Below, piece after piece: positions 7,180-15,727 of a DNA stretch of 35,472 bases. Position 1 is the stretch's first letter. Each line of letters begins with the position of its first letter. The stretch spans positions 1 through 35,472 of the forward strand of contig JABMSE010000053.1 of NCBI GenBank assembly GCA_013204645.1, in the 5' to 3' direction. Position numbers and translations under genes: made by a program. The stretch is from Candidatus Saganbacteria bacterium (GTDB taxonomy: Bacteria > Margulisbacteria > WOR-1 > O2-12-FULL-45-9). The notes below the pieces were generated by a model. The model searched no databases. It was not told the origin of the DNA and saw nothing but the letters and a program-made list of their open reading frames with translations.

Positions 7180-8964
7180 ATGATTCCTTTTGGGGTTACC
7201 TATTATCCAGACCAATGGCCCAAAGATAGCTGGGATAAAACCTTTGCTGCCATTAAACAGGCCGGATTAAATACGGTGCGTTTTGGAGAAATGGCCTGGG
7301 ATTGGATGGAACCTTCCGAAGGTAAATTTAATTTTTCTGATCTTGATTATGCCATGGACCAATGCCTAAAACATGGGCTAAAAGTTTTGCTAGGCATCCC
7401 AACCTCTCAAGTTCCGCCTTGGTTTCATACAAAATATAAAAATAGCCGGCCAGTTGCCCAGGATGGAAGCCTTTATCCAGAATTTGGTCCCCGGCCAAAT
7501 ATTTGCAAAGATAATCCAAATTACAGAAGGCTGGCGGAGCGCTTAACAAAAAAACTAGTCAATCGCTACAAAAACCATCCTGCACTTTTTATGTGGCAGG
7601 TTGATAATGAACCAGTTTACCCCCCCCTCGACCACACGACCAGCAATGATTTCTGCCACTGCGAGCACAGCCGTCAAACTTTTGTCGCCTGGGCCAAGAA
7701 AAAATATGGGTCGCTCAAGAAAATAAACCAAGTCTGGGGCACGAGTTTTTGGACAAACCATCTTTCCTCATTTAATGATATTAGAACGCCAAAAGCTGGT
7801 GTCTGGGAAGCAGTTTCACCACATATATTTCTGGATTGGTTTCGCTTTAAAACCGATAGTCTTAAAAATTGGGTTTCATTTCTTGTAAAAACAGTTAAAA
7901 AGATTGACCCAAAACATAAAGTAGGTACTAATGGATTTATTGGCATCGCAACCCGTGTGCCTGATCACAGCGCCATGACAGCCGACGTTGACTGGTACGG
8001 CTTAGACATCTATCCCAGGGGCGGCAGGATGACTGGCCGCGATTATGCTTTTATGCTGGACCTCTGGCGAAGTTTTTGCCGGGCCGGTAACGCAGAATTC
8101 CATATTACCGAGCTTCAGGGCGGCCAAAATGTGCGCTGGGGAAACCCGGCTTATGTTAAGGGGCCAGAAATTTACGACTGGACGATTGCTGCCTTTAAAC
8201 ACGGCGCAAAATCACTGCTCTATCATAATTGGCGTCCCCCACTCTTTGGCGCAGAAACTGGGGGGTTTGGGATACTGCAGCAAGACGGGAGTTCAACTAA
8301 GCGGTTAGAGGCAATTAAAAAAGCAGGCGGAGAAATTAGAAGGTTAGAAAGTCCCCTCGACAGAGCTCGGGACGAGCGAAATTCGGATATTGCTATAGCC
8401 TACCTCCACAACAGCGAAGTTCAGTCTTATCAAGAGCAAGGGCCGCCACGAGCAATTTCCGGACAGTGGGAACCAGTTAGAACTGATATTGGGTTAATGC
8501 ACACCCTTAATTCCATGGCCGGTGCCTATCAGGCAGTTTATAAAAAGGGCAAACCAATTGATTTTATTTTTGAAATGGATCTTGATTCAGGAAAATTACC
8601 CTACAAAGTAATTTTGCTTCCTAATCCTTATTTGCTCTCTTGCCAACAATACAACAACCTAAAAAAGTGGGTTAAAAATGGCGGCCGCCTAATCACCGAA
8701 GCCCGCTTTGGGCTAAAAGATGAAAACGGACATCTTTATGAAAAGCCGCTGATGGAAGATTTATTGGGGATAAAATACGAATACACTGAGCCAACCAGGA
8801 AAGGCTTTTTAGATGGGATTAAAGGGAAAAGAAAACGTCCACAGATCATTACTAAGAAAATCGGCAAGGGATCCGTAGTTTACGCCAACTTTAGTCTGTT
8901 CTTAGAAATCCAACAAGGCAGCCGCCGCTTAAAGAAATTGGTTAGGAAGCAAGCGCAGGGCTAA
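7180..8964 (+). CDS. Beta-galactosidase, glycoside hydrolase family 42
   Basis: 594 residues, no signal peptide. It hydrolyses terminal beta-galactosides (sometimes alpha-arabinosides) in the cytoplasm. The N-terminal TIM barrel opens with 'FGVTYYPDQWP', as in GH42. The acid/base Glu is E144 in WQVDNEPVYPP and the nucleophile Glu is E311 in FHITELQGGQN. Three of the four Cys that bind structural zinc in many GH42 enzymes are present (C109, C159, C161), but the fourth position appears to be Ser in CHCEHS, so zinc may be absent or differently held. The C-terminal part resembles the trimerisation domain (GKLPYKVILLPNPYLL, then NGGRLITEARFG), but at 594 aa the final beta-domain is short. ATG 7180 has a GGGGAGG ribosome site. 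The two-hairpin element lies 17-28 nt upstream. The 3' end overlaps the convergent 198-aa gene by 23 bp. Confidence 0.9.
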   Translation: MIPFGVTYYPDQWPKDSWDKTFAAIKQAGLNTVRFGEMAWDWMEPSEGKFNFSDLDYAMDQCLKHGLKVLLGIPTSQVPPWFHTKYKNSRPVAQDGSLYPEFGPRPNICKDNPNYRRLAERLTKKLVNRYKNHPALFMWQVDNEPVYPPLDHTTSNDFCHCEHSRQTFVAWAKKKYGSLKKINQVWGTSFWTNHLSSFNDIRTPKAGVWEAVSPHIFLDWFRFKTDSLKNWVSFLVKTVKKIDPKHKVGTNGFIGIATRVPDHSAMTADVDWYGLDIYPRGGRMTGRDYAFMLDLWRSFCRAGNAEFHITELQGGQNVRWGNPAYVKGPEIYDWTIAAFKHGAKSLLYHNWRPPLFGAETGGFGILQQDGSSTKRLEAIKKAGGEIRRLESPLDRARDERNSDIAIAYLHNSEVQSYQEQGPPRAISGQWEPVRTDIGLMHTLNSMAGAYQAVYKKGKPIDFIFEMDLDSGKLPYKVILLPNPYLLSCQQYNNLKKWVKNGGRLITEARFGLKDENGHLYEKPLMEDLLGIKYEYTEPTRKGFLDGIKGKRKRPQIITKKIGKGSVVYANFSLFLEIQQGSRRLKKLVRKQAQG

Positions 8965-9538
8965 CAACCTTATCTGCCCTCGTTAGCCCTGGCAACAAGA
9001 TGCGGGCATGGATGTAATCTTCTGATCCGGCAATAAATCGACCGACTGAAAAACGAAGCGCTATTTGCCCGTCAGGAGTCGCCTCCAAGACCACAGTTAC
9101 TTTTCGTTTTTTTCCGGAAAACCTCTCACCTGCAAAATACAAGTATAACCCACCGCTTCTAATTTCGTGCCCTTCCAACTTACCATCGTCTTTCCCAGCA
9201 AACCGCACAGTTGTTTCCATTACTTTCAACAATTCCCGCAGAGTGGTCGGGATCTCTGTTATCTCCAGAAAACGATCAGGACTACCAACCTCAACATCGG
9301 CCAAAGGAGCATCTAAGGTAATATTTCTCAAGGCTTGCTTCAGCATTCCCTTTGGAATTTTAACTCCAGTGCCAACCTCAATGCCACACCTTATTGTTGC
9401 TGGGATCGCCGTCAAAAGAATCCGAAGCATGGTGCGATCCAAAGCCACAAAGGTTCTTTTGAGTTGATATGGTTGTTTTCCTTGCGCTCTAACCGATCGC
9501 AAAGGATTCGTTACCCCAAAATAAAAAATAGGTGCCAT
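8942..9538 (-). CDS. Orphan protein of unknown function (198 aa)
   Basis: 198 residues, no signal peptide or membrane helix, no domain I recognise. It begins MAPIFYFGVTNPLRSVRAQG. The middle looks like mixed alpha/beta ('ITEIPTTLRELLKVMETTVRFAG'), and the C-terminal half is rich in beta-strand patterns with basic turns ('GERFSGKKRKVTVVLEATPDGQIALRFSV'). A strong AAAGGAGG ribosome site precedes ATG 9538. The promoter at 9674-9703 is one of four near-identical ones in the window, so this gene is probably co-regulated with the 732-, 1720- and 410-aa genes. Its leader of about 125 nt contains copy B of the two-hairpin element. It is inserted on the opposite strand in a carbohydrate block, and its 3' end overlaps GH42. 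Confidence 0.75.
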   Translation of the reverse strand: MAPIFYFGVTNPLRSVRAQGKQPYQLKRTFVALDRTMLRILLTAIPATIRCGIEVGTGVKIPKGMLKQALRNITLDAPLADVEVGSPDRFLEITEIPTTLRELLKVMETTVRFAGKDDGKLEGHEIRSGGLYLYFAGERFSGKKRKVTVVLEATPDGQIALRFSVGRFIAGSEDYIHARILLPGLTRADKVVSPALAS

Positions 9539-9575
9539 TTAAATTGCCTCCTTTATCCATTTAGAACATAGGCTC

Positions 9576-9645
9576 GGAAACCTGAGACTGAACGTCTCGG
9601 TTTCCTCGCGCCATGGAAGCCGCGACGTTCAGTCGCAGGCTTCCA
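9576..9645 (-). promoter_or_regulatory. Two-hairpin element with complementary loops (copy B), leader of the 198-aa gene
   Basis: On the plus strand: hairpin GGAAACC / GGTTTCC (9576-9605), inner GAGAC/GTCTC, loop TGAAC, bulge T9583; then hairpin TGGAAGCC / GGCTTCCA (9614-9645), inner GCGAC/GTCGC, loop GTTCA, bulge A9637. Loops are exact complements. Read on the minus strand (the direction of the downstream gene) the order becomes GGAAGCC-arm hairpin, then GGAAACC-arm hairpin, then a ribosome site and ATG 9538, the same order as in copy A. The loop differs from copy A by one base, and the partner loop carries the compensating change. Confidence 0.75.
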
Positions 9646-9673
9646 ATAATCGCCATTGATTTTCCTATAGTCA

Positions 9674-9703
9674 TATATCGACAAAATTTAGCCGAAATTT
9701 CAC
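9674..9703 (-). promoter_or_regulatory. Alternative-sigma (FliA/SigD-like) promoter for the 198-aa gene
   Basis: Minus strand: GTGAAATTT (9703-9695), 12 nt, GTCGATATA (9682-9674). The same block with the same 12-nt spacing occurs at 24744-24773, 30189-30218 and 32398-32427, each upstream of a minus-strand orphan gene. Confidence 0.6.
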
Positions 9704-9737
9704 TGTCTTTTCACTTTTTTGCCAGATAGTTTTATGG

Positions 9738-9743
9738 TAAAAT
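9738..9743 (+). promoter_or_regulatory. Probable extended -10 box for the GH94 gene
   Basis: TGG followed by TAAAAT (9738-9743). The region 17 nt upstream is a T-run (9715-9720), a poor -35, as is usual with an extended -10. ATG 9770 follows behind an AGGAGG ribosome site. Confidence 0.45.
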
Positions 9744-9769
9744 GAATACTTTGGACCTAGGAGGCAAAT

Positions 9770-12139
9770 ATGAAATACGGATATTTTGACAAAGAAAACA
9801 AGGAATACGTGATCACGCGGCCGGATACGCCGCTGCCCTGGATCAACTATCTCGGGGCCCAAGAATACTGTGCACTCATGAGCAACACCGCAGGCGGTTA
9901 TAGCTTTTTTAGAGATCCCAAAGAACGCCGGCTGCTGCGCTATCGCTACAATAATGTACCCATGGATCGCGGAGGACGCTATCTTTATTTACGTGACAAT
10001 CAAACCAAAGATTTCTGGTCAGCATCCTGGCAGCCAGTTCTAAAAGACTTAAACAATTATAAATACGAATGCCACCATGGCTTGGGCTATACCACTATTT
10101 CTTCCCAATACATGGGCATTTCCACCAAAACCACCTATTTTGTGCCCTTGGGGGAAAACCTGGAAATCTGGATGATTGAGATAAAATCCGAACCCAGAAA
10201 AGGGGCCATGGGCGTTAAAACTCGAGATCTGTCCCTTTTCTCTTTTGTTGAGTTTTGTTTGTGGGATGCTTTAAATGATATGACCGATTACCAGTATAAC
10301 CTAAACATCGGCCAGACCGAGGTCAAAGACAATATAATTTATCATCTCTCCCGCTACCGCGTTGAAAAAAACCTGGTCGGCTATTTTGGCTGTGCCAATC
10401 AAACCGCAAAAGGCTTTGACACCCAGCGCAAAGATTTTATGGGAAATTATGGAGACTGGTCAGCTCCCCGTGCCGTGGTCGAGGGCAAAATGCACAACTC
10501 ATTAGCCCTAGGCTGGTCCCCAGTTGGATCCCAGATGTTTAATTTTAAATTAAAGCCCGGAGAAACCAAGACCTTTATTTTTGTACTCGGTTTTACCGAA
10601 GACATAAAAGTCCCTCCGCAAAAACTTAGTCAATATAGCGATGCTGAAGTTGTCAAAGCTGAGCTTGCCAAGCTTGCTAAATATTGGGAAAATAATCTCA
10701 ACAAATATTCGGTGCAATCAGAAGACCCAGAACTTGATATTATTGTAAACACCTGGAACCAGTACCAGTGCCTTACTACCTTTAATTGGTCACGTTCTGC
10801 ATCTTACTATGAATCGGGCATTGGTCGCGGCATGGGATTTCGGGACTCAAACCAGGACACTTTGGGTTTTGTCCACGTTATCCCCGAAAAGGTTAAACAA
10901 AGAATCATTGATCTGGCCTCCAACCAATTTGAGGATGGGTCCGCTTATCACCAGTATTCTCCTTTAAGCAAAAAGGGCAACGGTTCTGGCTACGGCGATG
11001 ACCATTTATGGCTTTTGATTTCTATCCCCTCCTATGTAAAAGAAACCGGCGACATCCGTTTCTTAGAAGAAGAAGTGCCCTACGTTGCTGGAGAAAAAGG
11101 AACCATCTATGACCATATGAATCGGGCGATTAATTTTTCAATCACCCATCTGGGCCCACATGGTTTACCTAAAATATACTTTGCCGACTGGAATGACTGC
11201 CTCAACCTAAGTTACGGCAAAGAAAAAGCCGAATCCGTCATGATCGCCCAAATGGTGGTTTATGGTGCCCGGGAAATGGCAAAAATGGCAGAACTTTTGG
11301 GTAAAAAGGCAGATATCAAAAAATTTACTGACATAGCAGGCGAGATGACCAAAAAGATTAACAAAGTTGCCTGGGATGGCTCCTGGTATATGCGCGCCTT
11401 TGACGAAGACGAAGAGCCGCTGGGTTCTTCTAAAAACAAGGAAGGCCAAATCTATCTTGAAACCCAGGCCTGGGGAGTTATGTCGGGCGTAGCCGAAAAA
11501 GACAAAGCAATTAAGTGCATGGATGCGGTCAGAAAAAACTTAGCTACCAAACATGGCATAATGCTGATGACACCGCCCTACTCCCAATTCATCCCCAAAT
11601 ATGGTTCAATCTGTGTCTATCCCCCTGGCCTAAAGGAAAATGGAGCCATCTTTTGCCATCCCAATCCCTGGGGGATGATTGCCGAATGTATACTTGGCCG
11701 CGGAGATATTGCTTATGAATATTACAAAGCTGTGCAGCCAGCAGCCCATAATGAAACGGTGGATCTCTATAAGACCGAACCTTATGTTTATTGCCAAATG
11801 ATTGCCGGAAGAGCGCATAAAGATTTTGGAGAAGGCAAAAACTCTTGGTTAACCGGTTCTGCCTGCTGGAACTTTATTGCAGCTTCGCAATGGATCTTAG
11901 GAATTAGGCCGGATTATAAGGGCTTATTGATTGATCCTTGTATTCCTAAAAAATGGAAGGGCTTCCAGGTTAAACGGGTTTTCAGGGGCGCAACCTATTA
12001 TATTACAGTGCGCAACCCCAACCGGGTTTCAAAAGGGGTGAAGTCCGTCACTATGGATAATCAGCGCTTAGCGTCTAATCTAATCCCCCCGGACAAAACC
12101 CCGGGCAAGGAACACCACGTTGAGGTAATCTTGGGCTAG
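9770..12139 (+). CDS. Cellobiose phosphorylase-like enzyme, GH94
   Basis: 789 residues, normal GH94 length, no signal peptide. The family splits beta-linked disaccharides with phosphate, here most likely cellobiose to glucose-1-P plus glucose. The N-terminus MKYGYFDKENKEYVITRPDT and the 'YRYNNVPMDRGGRYLYLRD' block are those of cellobiose phosphorylases. The helical-barrel part has 'GMGFRDSNQDTLGF', 'AYHQYSPLSK' and 'FADWNDCLNL', the last carrying the general-acid Asp (about D473). The C-terminus has 'LLIDPCIPKKWKGFQVKRVFRG', typical of the jelly-roll end. N,N'-diacetylchitobiose phosphorylase is a close relative and cannot be excluded. The strong AGGAGG ribosome site fixes ATG 9770. The last 4 bp overlap the convergent argB. 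Glucose-1-P from this step would feed central metabolism through a phosphohexomutase. Confidence 0.9.
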   Translation: MKYGYFDKENKEYVITRPDTPLPWINYLGAQEYCALMSNTAGGYSFFRDPKERRLLRYRYNNVPMDRGGRYLYLRDNQTKDFWSASWQPVLKDLNNYKYECHHGLGYTTISSQYMGISTKTTYFVPLGENLEIWMIEIKSEPRKGAMGVKTRDLSLFSFVEFCLWDALNDMTDYQYNLNIGQTEVKDNIIYHLSRYRVEKNLVGYFGCANQTAKGFDTQRKDFMGNYGDWSAPRAVVEGKMHNSLALGWSPVGSQMFNFKLKPGETKTFIFVLGFTEDIKVPPQKLSQYSDAEVVKAELAKLAKYWENNLNKYSVQSEDPELDIIVNTWNQYQCLTTFNWSRSASYYESGIGRGMGFRDSNQDTLGFVHVIPEKVKQRIIDLASNQFEDGSAYHQYSPLSKKGNGSGYGDDHLWLLISIPSYVKETGDIRFLEEEVPYVAGEKGTIYDHMNRAINFSITHLGPHGLPKIYFADWNDCLNLSYGKEKAESVMIAQMVVYGAREMAKMAELLGKKADIKKFTDIAGEMTKKINKVAWDGSWYMRAFDEDEEPLGSSKNKEGQIYLETQAWGVMSGVAEKDKAIKCMDAVRKNLATKHGIMLMTPPYSQFIPKYGSICVYPPGLKENGAIFCHPNPWGMIAECILGRGDIAYEYYKAVQPAAHNETVDLYKTEPYVYCQMIAGRAHKDFGEGKNSWLTGSACWNFIAASQWILGIRPDYKGLLIDPCIPKKWKGFQVKRVFRGATYYITVRNPNRVSKGVKSVTMDNQRLASNLIPPDKTPGKEHHVEVILG

Positions 12140-13005
12140 CGAACCACCATTGTCCCAATACCACGGTCGGTGAAGAGCTCCAAGAGGAGAGCATGGGGAA
12201 TCTGGCCATCAATAATATGGACTTTTTCTACTCCGTTTCTTATAGCATAAAGCCCACACTTCACTTTGGGAATCATTCCACCGGAAATGACCCCTTGTTT
12301 AATAAGCTTTCGGGTTTTATAGGTGTTGATCTTAGAAAGTAATTTGCCATCTTTACCCTGCACTCCGCGCACATCCGTTAAAAGAATTAATTTCGCTGCC
12401 TTAAGGAAAGTTGCCACTTTAGCCGCAGCACTGTCCGCATTAATGTTATAGGTTTTTCCGCGGCGCCCCACCCCAATCGGAGACAAAACTGGGATGTACC
12501 CCTTCTTCATCCATTTCTGTAAAAAGCGGTAACGAATCCCTGCCACATGACCAGTAAAGCCCAGGTCAACATATTTACCTTCCTCGTCCTTTACCCATTG
12601 CTTCTTAGCCTTAATAACCCGGCCTTTTTTACCATAAAAGCCTTTGGCCTTACCCCCATTCTTTTTAATCAAAGAAACAATTTGCTGATTAATTTTCTTA
12701 CCTAAAACACTCTCAACCACTTTCATTATATCTTTGGTGGTCACGCGAAGGCCCTGGATGAATTCGGTTTTGATTTTTTTACGTTTCAAAGCACGGCTTA
12801 TATCCGGCCCTCCACCATGTACGATTACGGGATGCATGCCAACTAACTTAAGAAAAACAACGTTGCGTAAAACAATATCTTTAAGCTCTGGATCATGCAT
12901 GGCTGAACCGCCATATTTAATAACAATCACCTTGCCATGAAACTCTTGCAAATAAGGCAGCGCCTCAATAACTATATTCGCTCGTTTTATTAATTTATTA
13001 AACAT
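12136..13005 (-). CDS. argB: Acetylglutamate kinase
   Basis: 289 residues, full length. It phosphorylates N-acetylglutamate, the second step of arginine synthesis, in the cytoplasm. Amino-acid kinase motifs are clear: 'VIKYGGSAM' near the N-terminus, 'GMHPVIVHGGGPDIS' for substrate binding, 'YNINADSAAAKVA', 'LILLTDVRGVQG' and 'SGGMIPKVK'. ATG overlaps the argJ stop (ATGA), so translation is coupled. It is the last gene of the visible operon, and its stop overlaps the GH94 gene on the other strand by 4 bp. The sequence is unusually Lys-rich. Confidence 0.97.
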   Translation of the reverse strand: MFNKLIKRANIVIEALPYLQEFHGKVIVIKYGGSAMHDPELKDIVLRNVVFLKLVGMHPVIVHGGGPDISRALKRKKIKTEFIQGLRVTTKDIMKVVESVLGKKINQQIVSLIKKNGGKAKGFYGKKGRVIKAKKQWVKDEEGKYVDLGFTGHVAGIRYRFLQKWMKKGYIPVLSPIGVGRRGKTYNINADSAAAKVATFLKAAKLILLTDVRGVQGKDGKLLSKINTYKTRKLIKQGVISGGMIPKVKCGLYAIRNGVEKVHIIDGQIPHALLLELFTDRGIGTMVVR

Positions 13006-14120
13006 CAGGTTGTATACTTCGCATTTATCCTAACATAGCCCTCGGTTAAATCACATCCCCACCCCAAAGCATGCGCCTTCCCCACCCCCAACTTAACCGC
13101 TATTACATCTTCTTTTGAGCCTATCTTCCAGTCGAATTTGAATTTATCCCAATCTACCTTGGCCGAGGTTGTTCCCACTGCCTGAAGGATCCTTCCTACA
13201 TTTTTATCCCGGCCATAAACTGCGGCCTTAAGCAAAAAGGAATTTATGATGGCGGACGCAGCTGCGCGGGCATCTTTTTCATCTTTTGCCCCTGAAACCT
13301 TAACTGCCATAAGCTTTTTAGCCCCTTCCCCGTCCCGTGCAATTTCTTTAGCCAAATATTCACATACATATTCCAAGCCTTTAGCAAATTCCGCCCCCCG
13401 TCTCCCGACCCTCACACCAGATAGTCCATTTGCCAAAGCCAGCACACAATCATTGGTTGACATACAATTATCAACTGAAACCATGTTAAAACTTTTAGCC
13501 ACCGCGCGCCTTATAAGTTTTTGAAATAAGTCTTTATTAATTTGAGCATCGGTTGTAATAAAAGCAAACATGGTAGCCATACCCGGAGCAATCATACCTG
13601 ACCCCTTGGCAATTCCTGCGATTGTAATACTACCTACTTTTATGGCTACTTCCTTAATACGGGTATCGGTAGTTAAAATAGCCTGTGCAGCCTTTGTGCT
13701 CCCAGATTTTGAAAGGGATCGTACCAGACGGGGAATGCCCTTTTTTATCTTAGCTATAGGAAGGGGTTTGGCAATCACCCCAGTTGAAGCAACCAAAACA
13801 CTACTTTCTCGAATAGAAAGTGCTTTAGCTGTTTTAGATACCATCGTCAGCGCATCCATCATCCCTTTTTGCCCGGTCCAACAATTAGCATTTCCCGCAT
13901 TAGCAATAATCGCCTGGGCCTTGCCTTTCCTAAGCTGTTTTAAGCTTACATAAACCGGGGCAGCTTTAACCTGGTTGGTGGTAAAAACCCCTACCGCGGC
14001 TGCAGGCACTTCTGAATAAATCAAAGCCAAATCCGGCTTGCCGGATTTTTTCAGTCCGCAAGCAATACCAGAAGCGAGAAATCCCCTGGGAGCACAAACT
14101 CCGCCTTTTACTTTTTTCAT
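13005..14120 (-). CDS. argJ: Ornithine acetyltransferase / N-acetylglutamate synthase
   Basis: 371 residues. ArgJ moves the acetyl group from N-acetylornithine to glutamate, recycling acetyl in arginine synthesis; some versions also use acetyl-CoA. It is an N-terminal-nucleophile enzyme that cleaves itself before a Thr: the site is visible in 'KGSGMIAPGMATMFAFITTDA', with Thr in ATMFAF as nucleophile. Other family signatures are 'NAGNANCWTG' and 'SVDNCMSTNDCVLALANG'. It is placed directly between argC (no gap) and argB (ATGA overlap). The presence of argJ indicates the cyclic acetyl route. It is slightly shorter than many ArgJ (about 400 aa), but all main motifs are present. Confidence 0.96.
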   Translation of the reverse strand: MKKVKGGVCAPRGFLASGIACGLKKSGKPDLALIYSEVPAAAVGVFTTNQVKAAPVYVSLKQLRKGKAQAIIANAGNANCWTGQKGMMDALTMVSKTAKALSIRESSVLVASTGVIAKPLPIAKIKKGIPRLVRSLSKSGSTKAAQAILTTDTRIKEVAIKVGSITIAGIAKGSGMIAPGMATMFAFITTDAQINKDLFQKLIRRAVAKSFNMVSVDNCMSTNDCVLALANGLSGVRVGRRGAEFAKGLEYVCEYLAKEIARDGEGAKKLMAVKVSGAKDEKDARAAASAIINSFLLKAAVYGRDKNVGRILQAVGTTSAKVDWDKFKFDWKIGSKEDVIAVKLGVGKAHALGWGCDLTEGYVRINAKYTT

Positions 14121-15158
14121 CTAAGGAAACACTCCAATCTGATTTAGTCCGGTGGTTTCATCTAATCCAAAAATAAGGTTCATGTTCTGGATCGCCTGGC
14201 CAGCAGCACCTTTTATCAGGTTATCAATAGCCGAGGTTACTATAACTGTTTTGGTAGCCTCATTCACTGCTACGCCTATATCACAATAATTGGTAAAGGA
14301 AACATTCTTTGTCGAGGGAGTAGGATAGATGCGCACAAAGGGTTGGCCCCTATAGAAGTTTTCATAAAGCTTCATTAAATCAGCGGTCTTGGCCGGTTTT
14401 TTAAGCTTGGCATAAATAGTAGACAAGATCCCCCGGGTCTGCGGAATCAGGTGTGGAACAAAGGTGGTCTGGATATTGCCTCCGGCCACGCGCCCCAGTT
14501 GAAAATCAATTTCCCCCATATGCCGGTGGTTAGTCACAGCATACGCCATGACCCCCTCATTTCGCTCACAATAAAGAGTAATTAACTTAACCCCCCGGCC
14601 TGCACCAGACACGCCGGATTTTGCATCTACTATAATAGAAGCAGGATCAATCAGGCCCTCTTTTACCAAAGGCGCTGTCCCTAAAATAGTTGCGGTGGGA
14701 TAACAGCCTGGATTACCAATTAAACGCGCCTTTTTAATGTCTTTCTTGTAAAGTTCAGGCAACCCAAATACTGCTTCGGCGACGGCCCCTTTATCTTTGT
14801 GTTCTACCTGGTACCATTTTTCAAAAACTTTTTCGTCTGAAAAACGATAATCAGCTCCCAAATCAACAACCTTGGCTCCGGACTTTAGAATTTGTGGCAC
14901 ATAATTTAGTGCGATACCATGGGGAAGAGCTAAGAAGACAACGTCAACCTCTTTGGCGCATTTTTCAATTTCATCTAAGGTCTTACAAGGCATCTCACAA
15001 ATCGAAGTTAAATGAGGAAAAAGCTCGGACATTTTTCGGCCTTTGTGGGCCTCCTCTGACATTACCCAAACTAATTTTGTCTCGGGGTGAGAAAGCAGTA
15101 ACGATATAAGATTAACTCCTGCATATCCTCCCGCCCCTATAACGCCTACCTTTATCAT
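14121..15158 (-). CDS. argC: N-acetyl-gamma-glutamyl-phosphate reductase
   Basis: 345 residues, full length. It reduces N-acetylglutamyl-phosphate to the semialdehyde with NADPH, the third step of arginine synthesis. The Rossmann start is 'MIKVGVIGAGGYAGVNLISLLLSHPE', the active-site Cys is in 'GNPGCYPTATILG', and 'GAGRGVKLITLYCERNEGVMAYAVTNHRHMGEI' is the substrate-side block. The start overlaps the AMMECR1 stop (TAATG), and an AGGAGG ribosome site lies within the end of that gene. argJ follows without a gap. Translation of this operon is thus continuous from AMMECR1 to ArgB. Confidence 0.97.
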   Translation of the reverse strand: MIKVGVIGAGGYAGVNLISLLLSHPETKLVWVMSEEAHKGRKMSELFPHLTSICEMPCKTLDEIEKCAKEVDVVFLALPHGIALNYVPQILKSGAKVVDLGADYRFSDEKVFEKWYQVEHKDKGAVAEAVFGLPELYKKDIKKARLIGNPGCYPTATILGTAPLVKEGLIDPASIIVDAKSGVSGAGRGVKLITLYCERNEGVMAYAVTNHRHMGEIDFQLGRVAGGNIQTTFVPHLIPQTRGILSTIYAKLKKPAKTADLMKLYENFYRGQPFVRIYPTPSTKNVSFTNYCDIGVAVNEATKTVIVTSAIDNLIKGAAGQAIQNMNLIFGLDETTGLNQIGVFP

Positions 15159-15667
15159 TAATGATACCTCCTTACTTCGAATCTAAATAACTCGATTGGA
15201 TCATTATCATGTATCCCCGCTTTGCGGCGGCAGATTGCAATCTGCTCCTCGGGGATATTTACCCCCGGTAAATCCGGAAGCAATAAACCCCGACGCGCCC
15301 CAGCCTTAACAATAATACCATATTTTTTGGCATCTAGATCCTTAATGGACAAAACGGAAACCGGATCGGTCAACACATCTACTGAAATCTCCAAGTCGGC
15401 CAATTCCTCAGTCCGAACAGGAGGGAATCTTGGATCTTGGGAGCAAGATTCGATTGCATTTCGAATAACCTCTTCTGCAATACAGCTGGTAGTAGGAGCA
15501 AAGGTCCCAATGCAACCCCTCAACTGTCCTTTTTTATGAAGAGAAACAAAAACCCCCGCTCTTCCTTGCATTTCGGGTAACAATTCCTTTGGGAGAGCAA
15601 TAACTGCCCCATCCTTTACAAAGATCTCTATCGTCTTTTTCGCTAGTTTAACTAATTGACTTTCCAT
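15158..15667 (-). CDS. AMMECR1-domain protein (AmmeMemoRadiSam system protein A)
   Basis: 169 residues, a single AMMECR1 domain of normal size. The signature 'LRGCIGTFAPT' is intact, followed by 'EEVIRNAIESCSQDPRFPPVRTEEL', 'EISVDVLTDP', 'GIIVKAGARRGLLLPDLPGV' and 'QIAICRRKAGI'. The family pairs with Memo-like and radical-SAM proteins in many prokaryotes; its reaction is not established. Here the Memo-like partner is the gene before it (60-nt gap) and argC follows with an overlapping TAATG. The radical-SAM third member is not in the window. ATG 15667 has only a weak upstream purine stretch. Coupling to arginine genes may be chance operon building or may point to a role near amino-acid metabolism. 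Confidence 0.93.
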   Translation of the reverse strand: MESQLVKLAKKTIEIFVKDGAVIALPKELLPEMQGRAGVFVSLHKKGQLRGCIGTFAPTTSCIAEEVIRNAIESCSQDPRFPPVRTEELADLEISVDVLTDPVSVLSIKDLDAKKYGIIVKAGARRGLLLPDLPGVNIPEEQIAICRRKAGIHDNDPIELFRFEVRRYH

Positions 15668-15691
15668 TTAGACCCCGTAATTTGTAATTGG

Positions 15692-15706
15692 TCCGCCGTA
15701 GGCGGA
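15692..15706. repeat. Short GC hairpin between direct repeats
   Basis: TCCGCC, loop GTA, GGCGGA, in the 60-nt gap of the Memo-AMMECR1 pair. The 9-nt word TTTGTAATT flanks it on both sides (15681-15689 and 15711-15719). The hairpin may slow transcription or protect the mRNA, or be the remnant of a small inserted repeat. Confidence 0.5.
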
Positions 15707-15727
15707 GTACTTTGTAATTTGCGTTAT

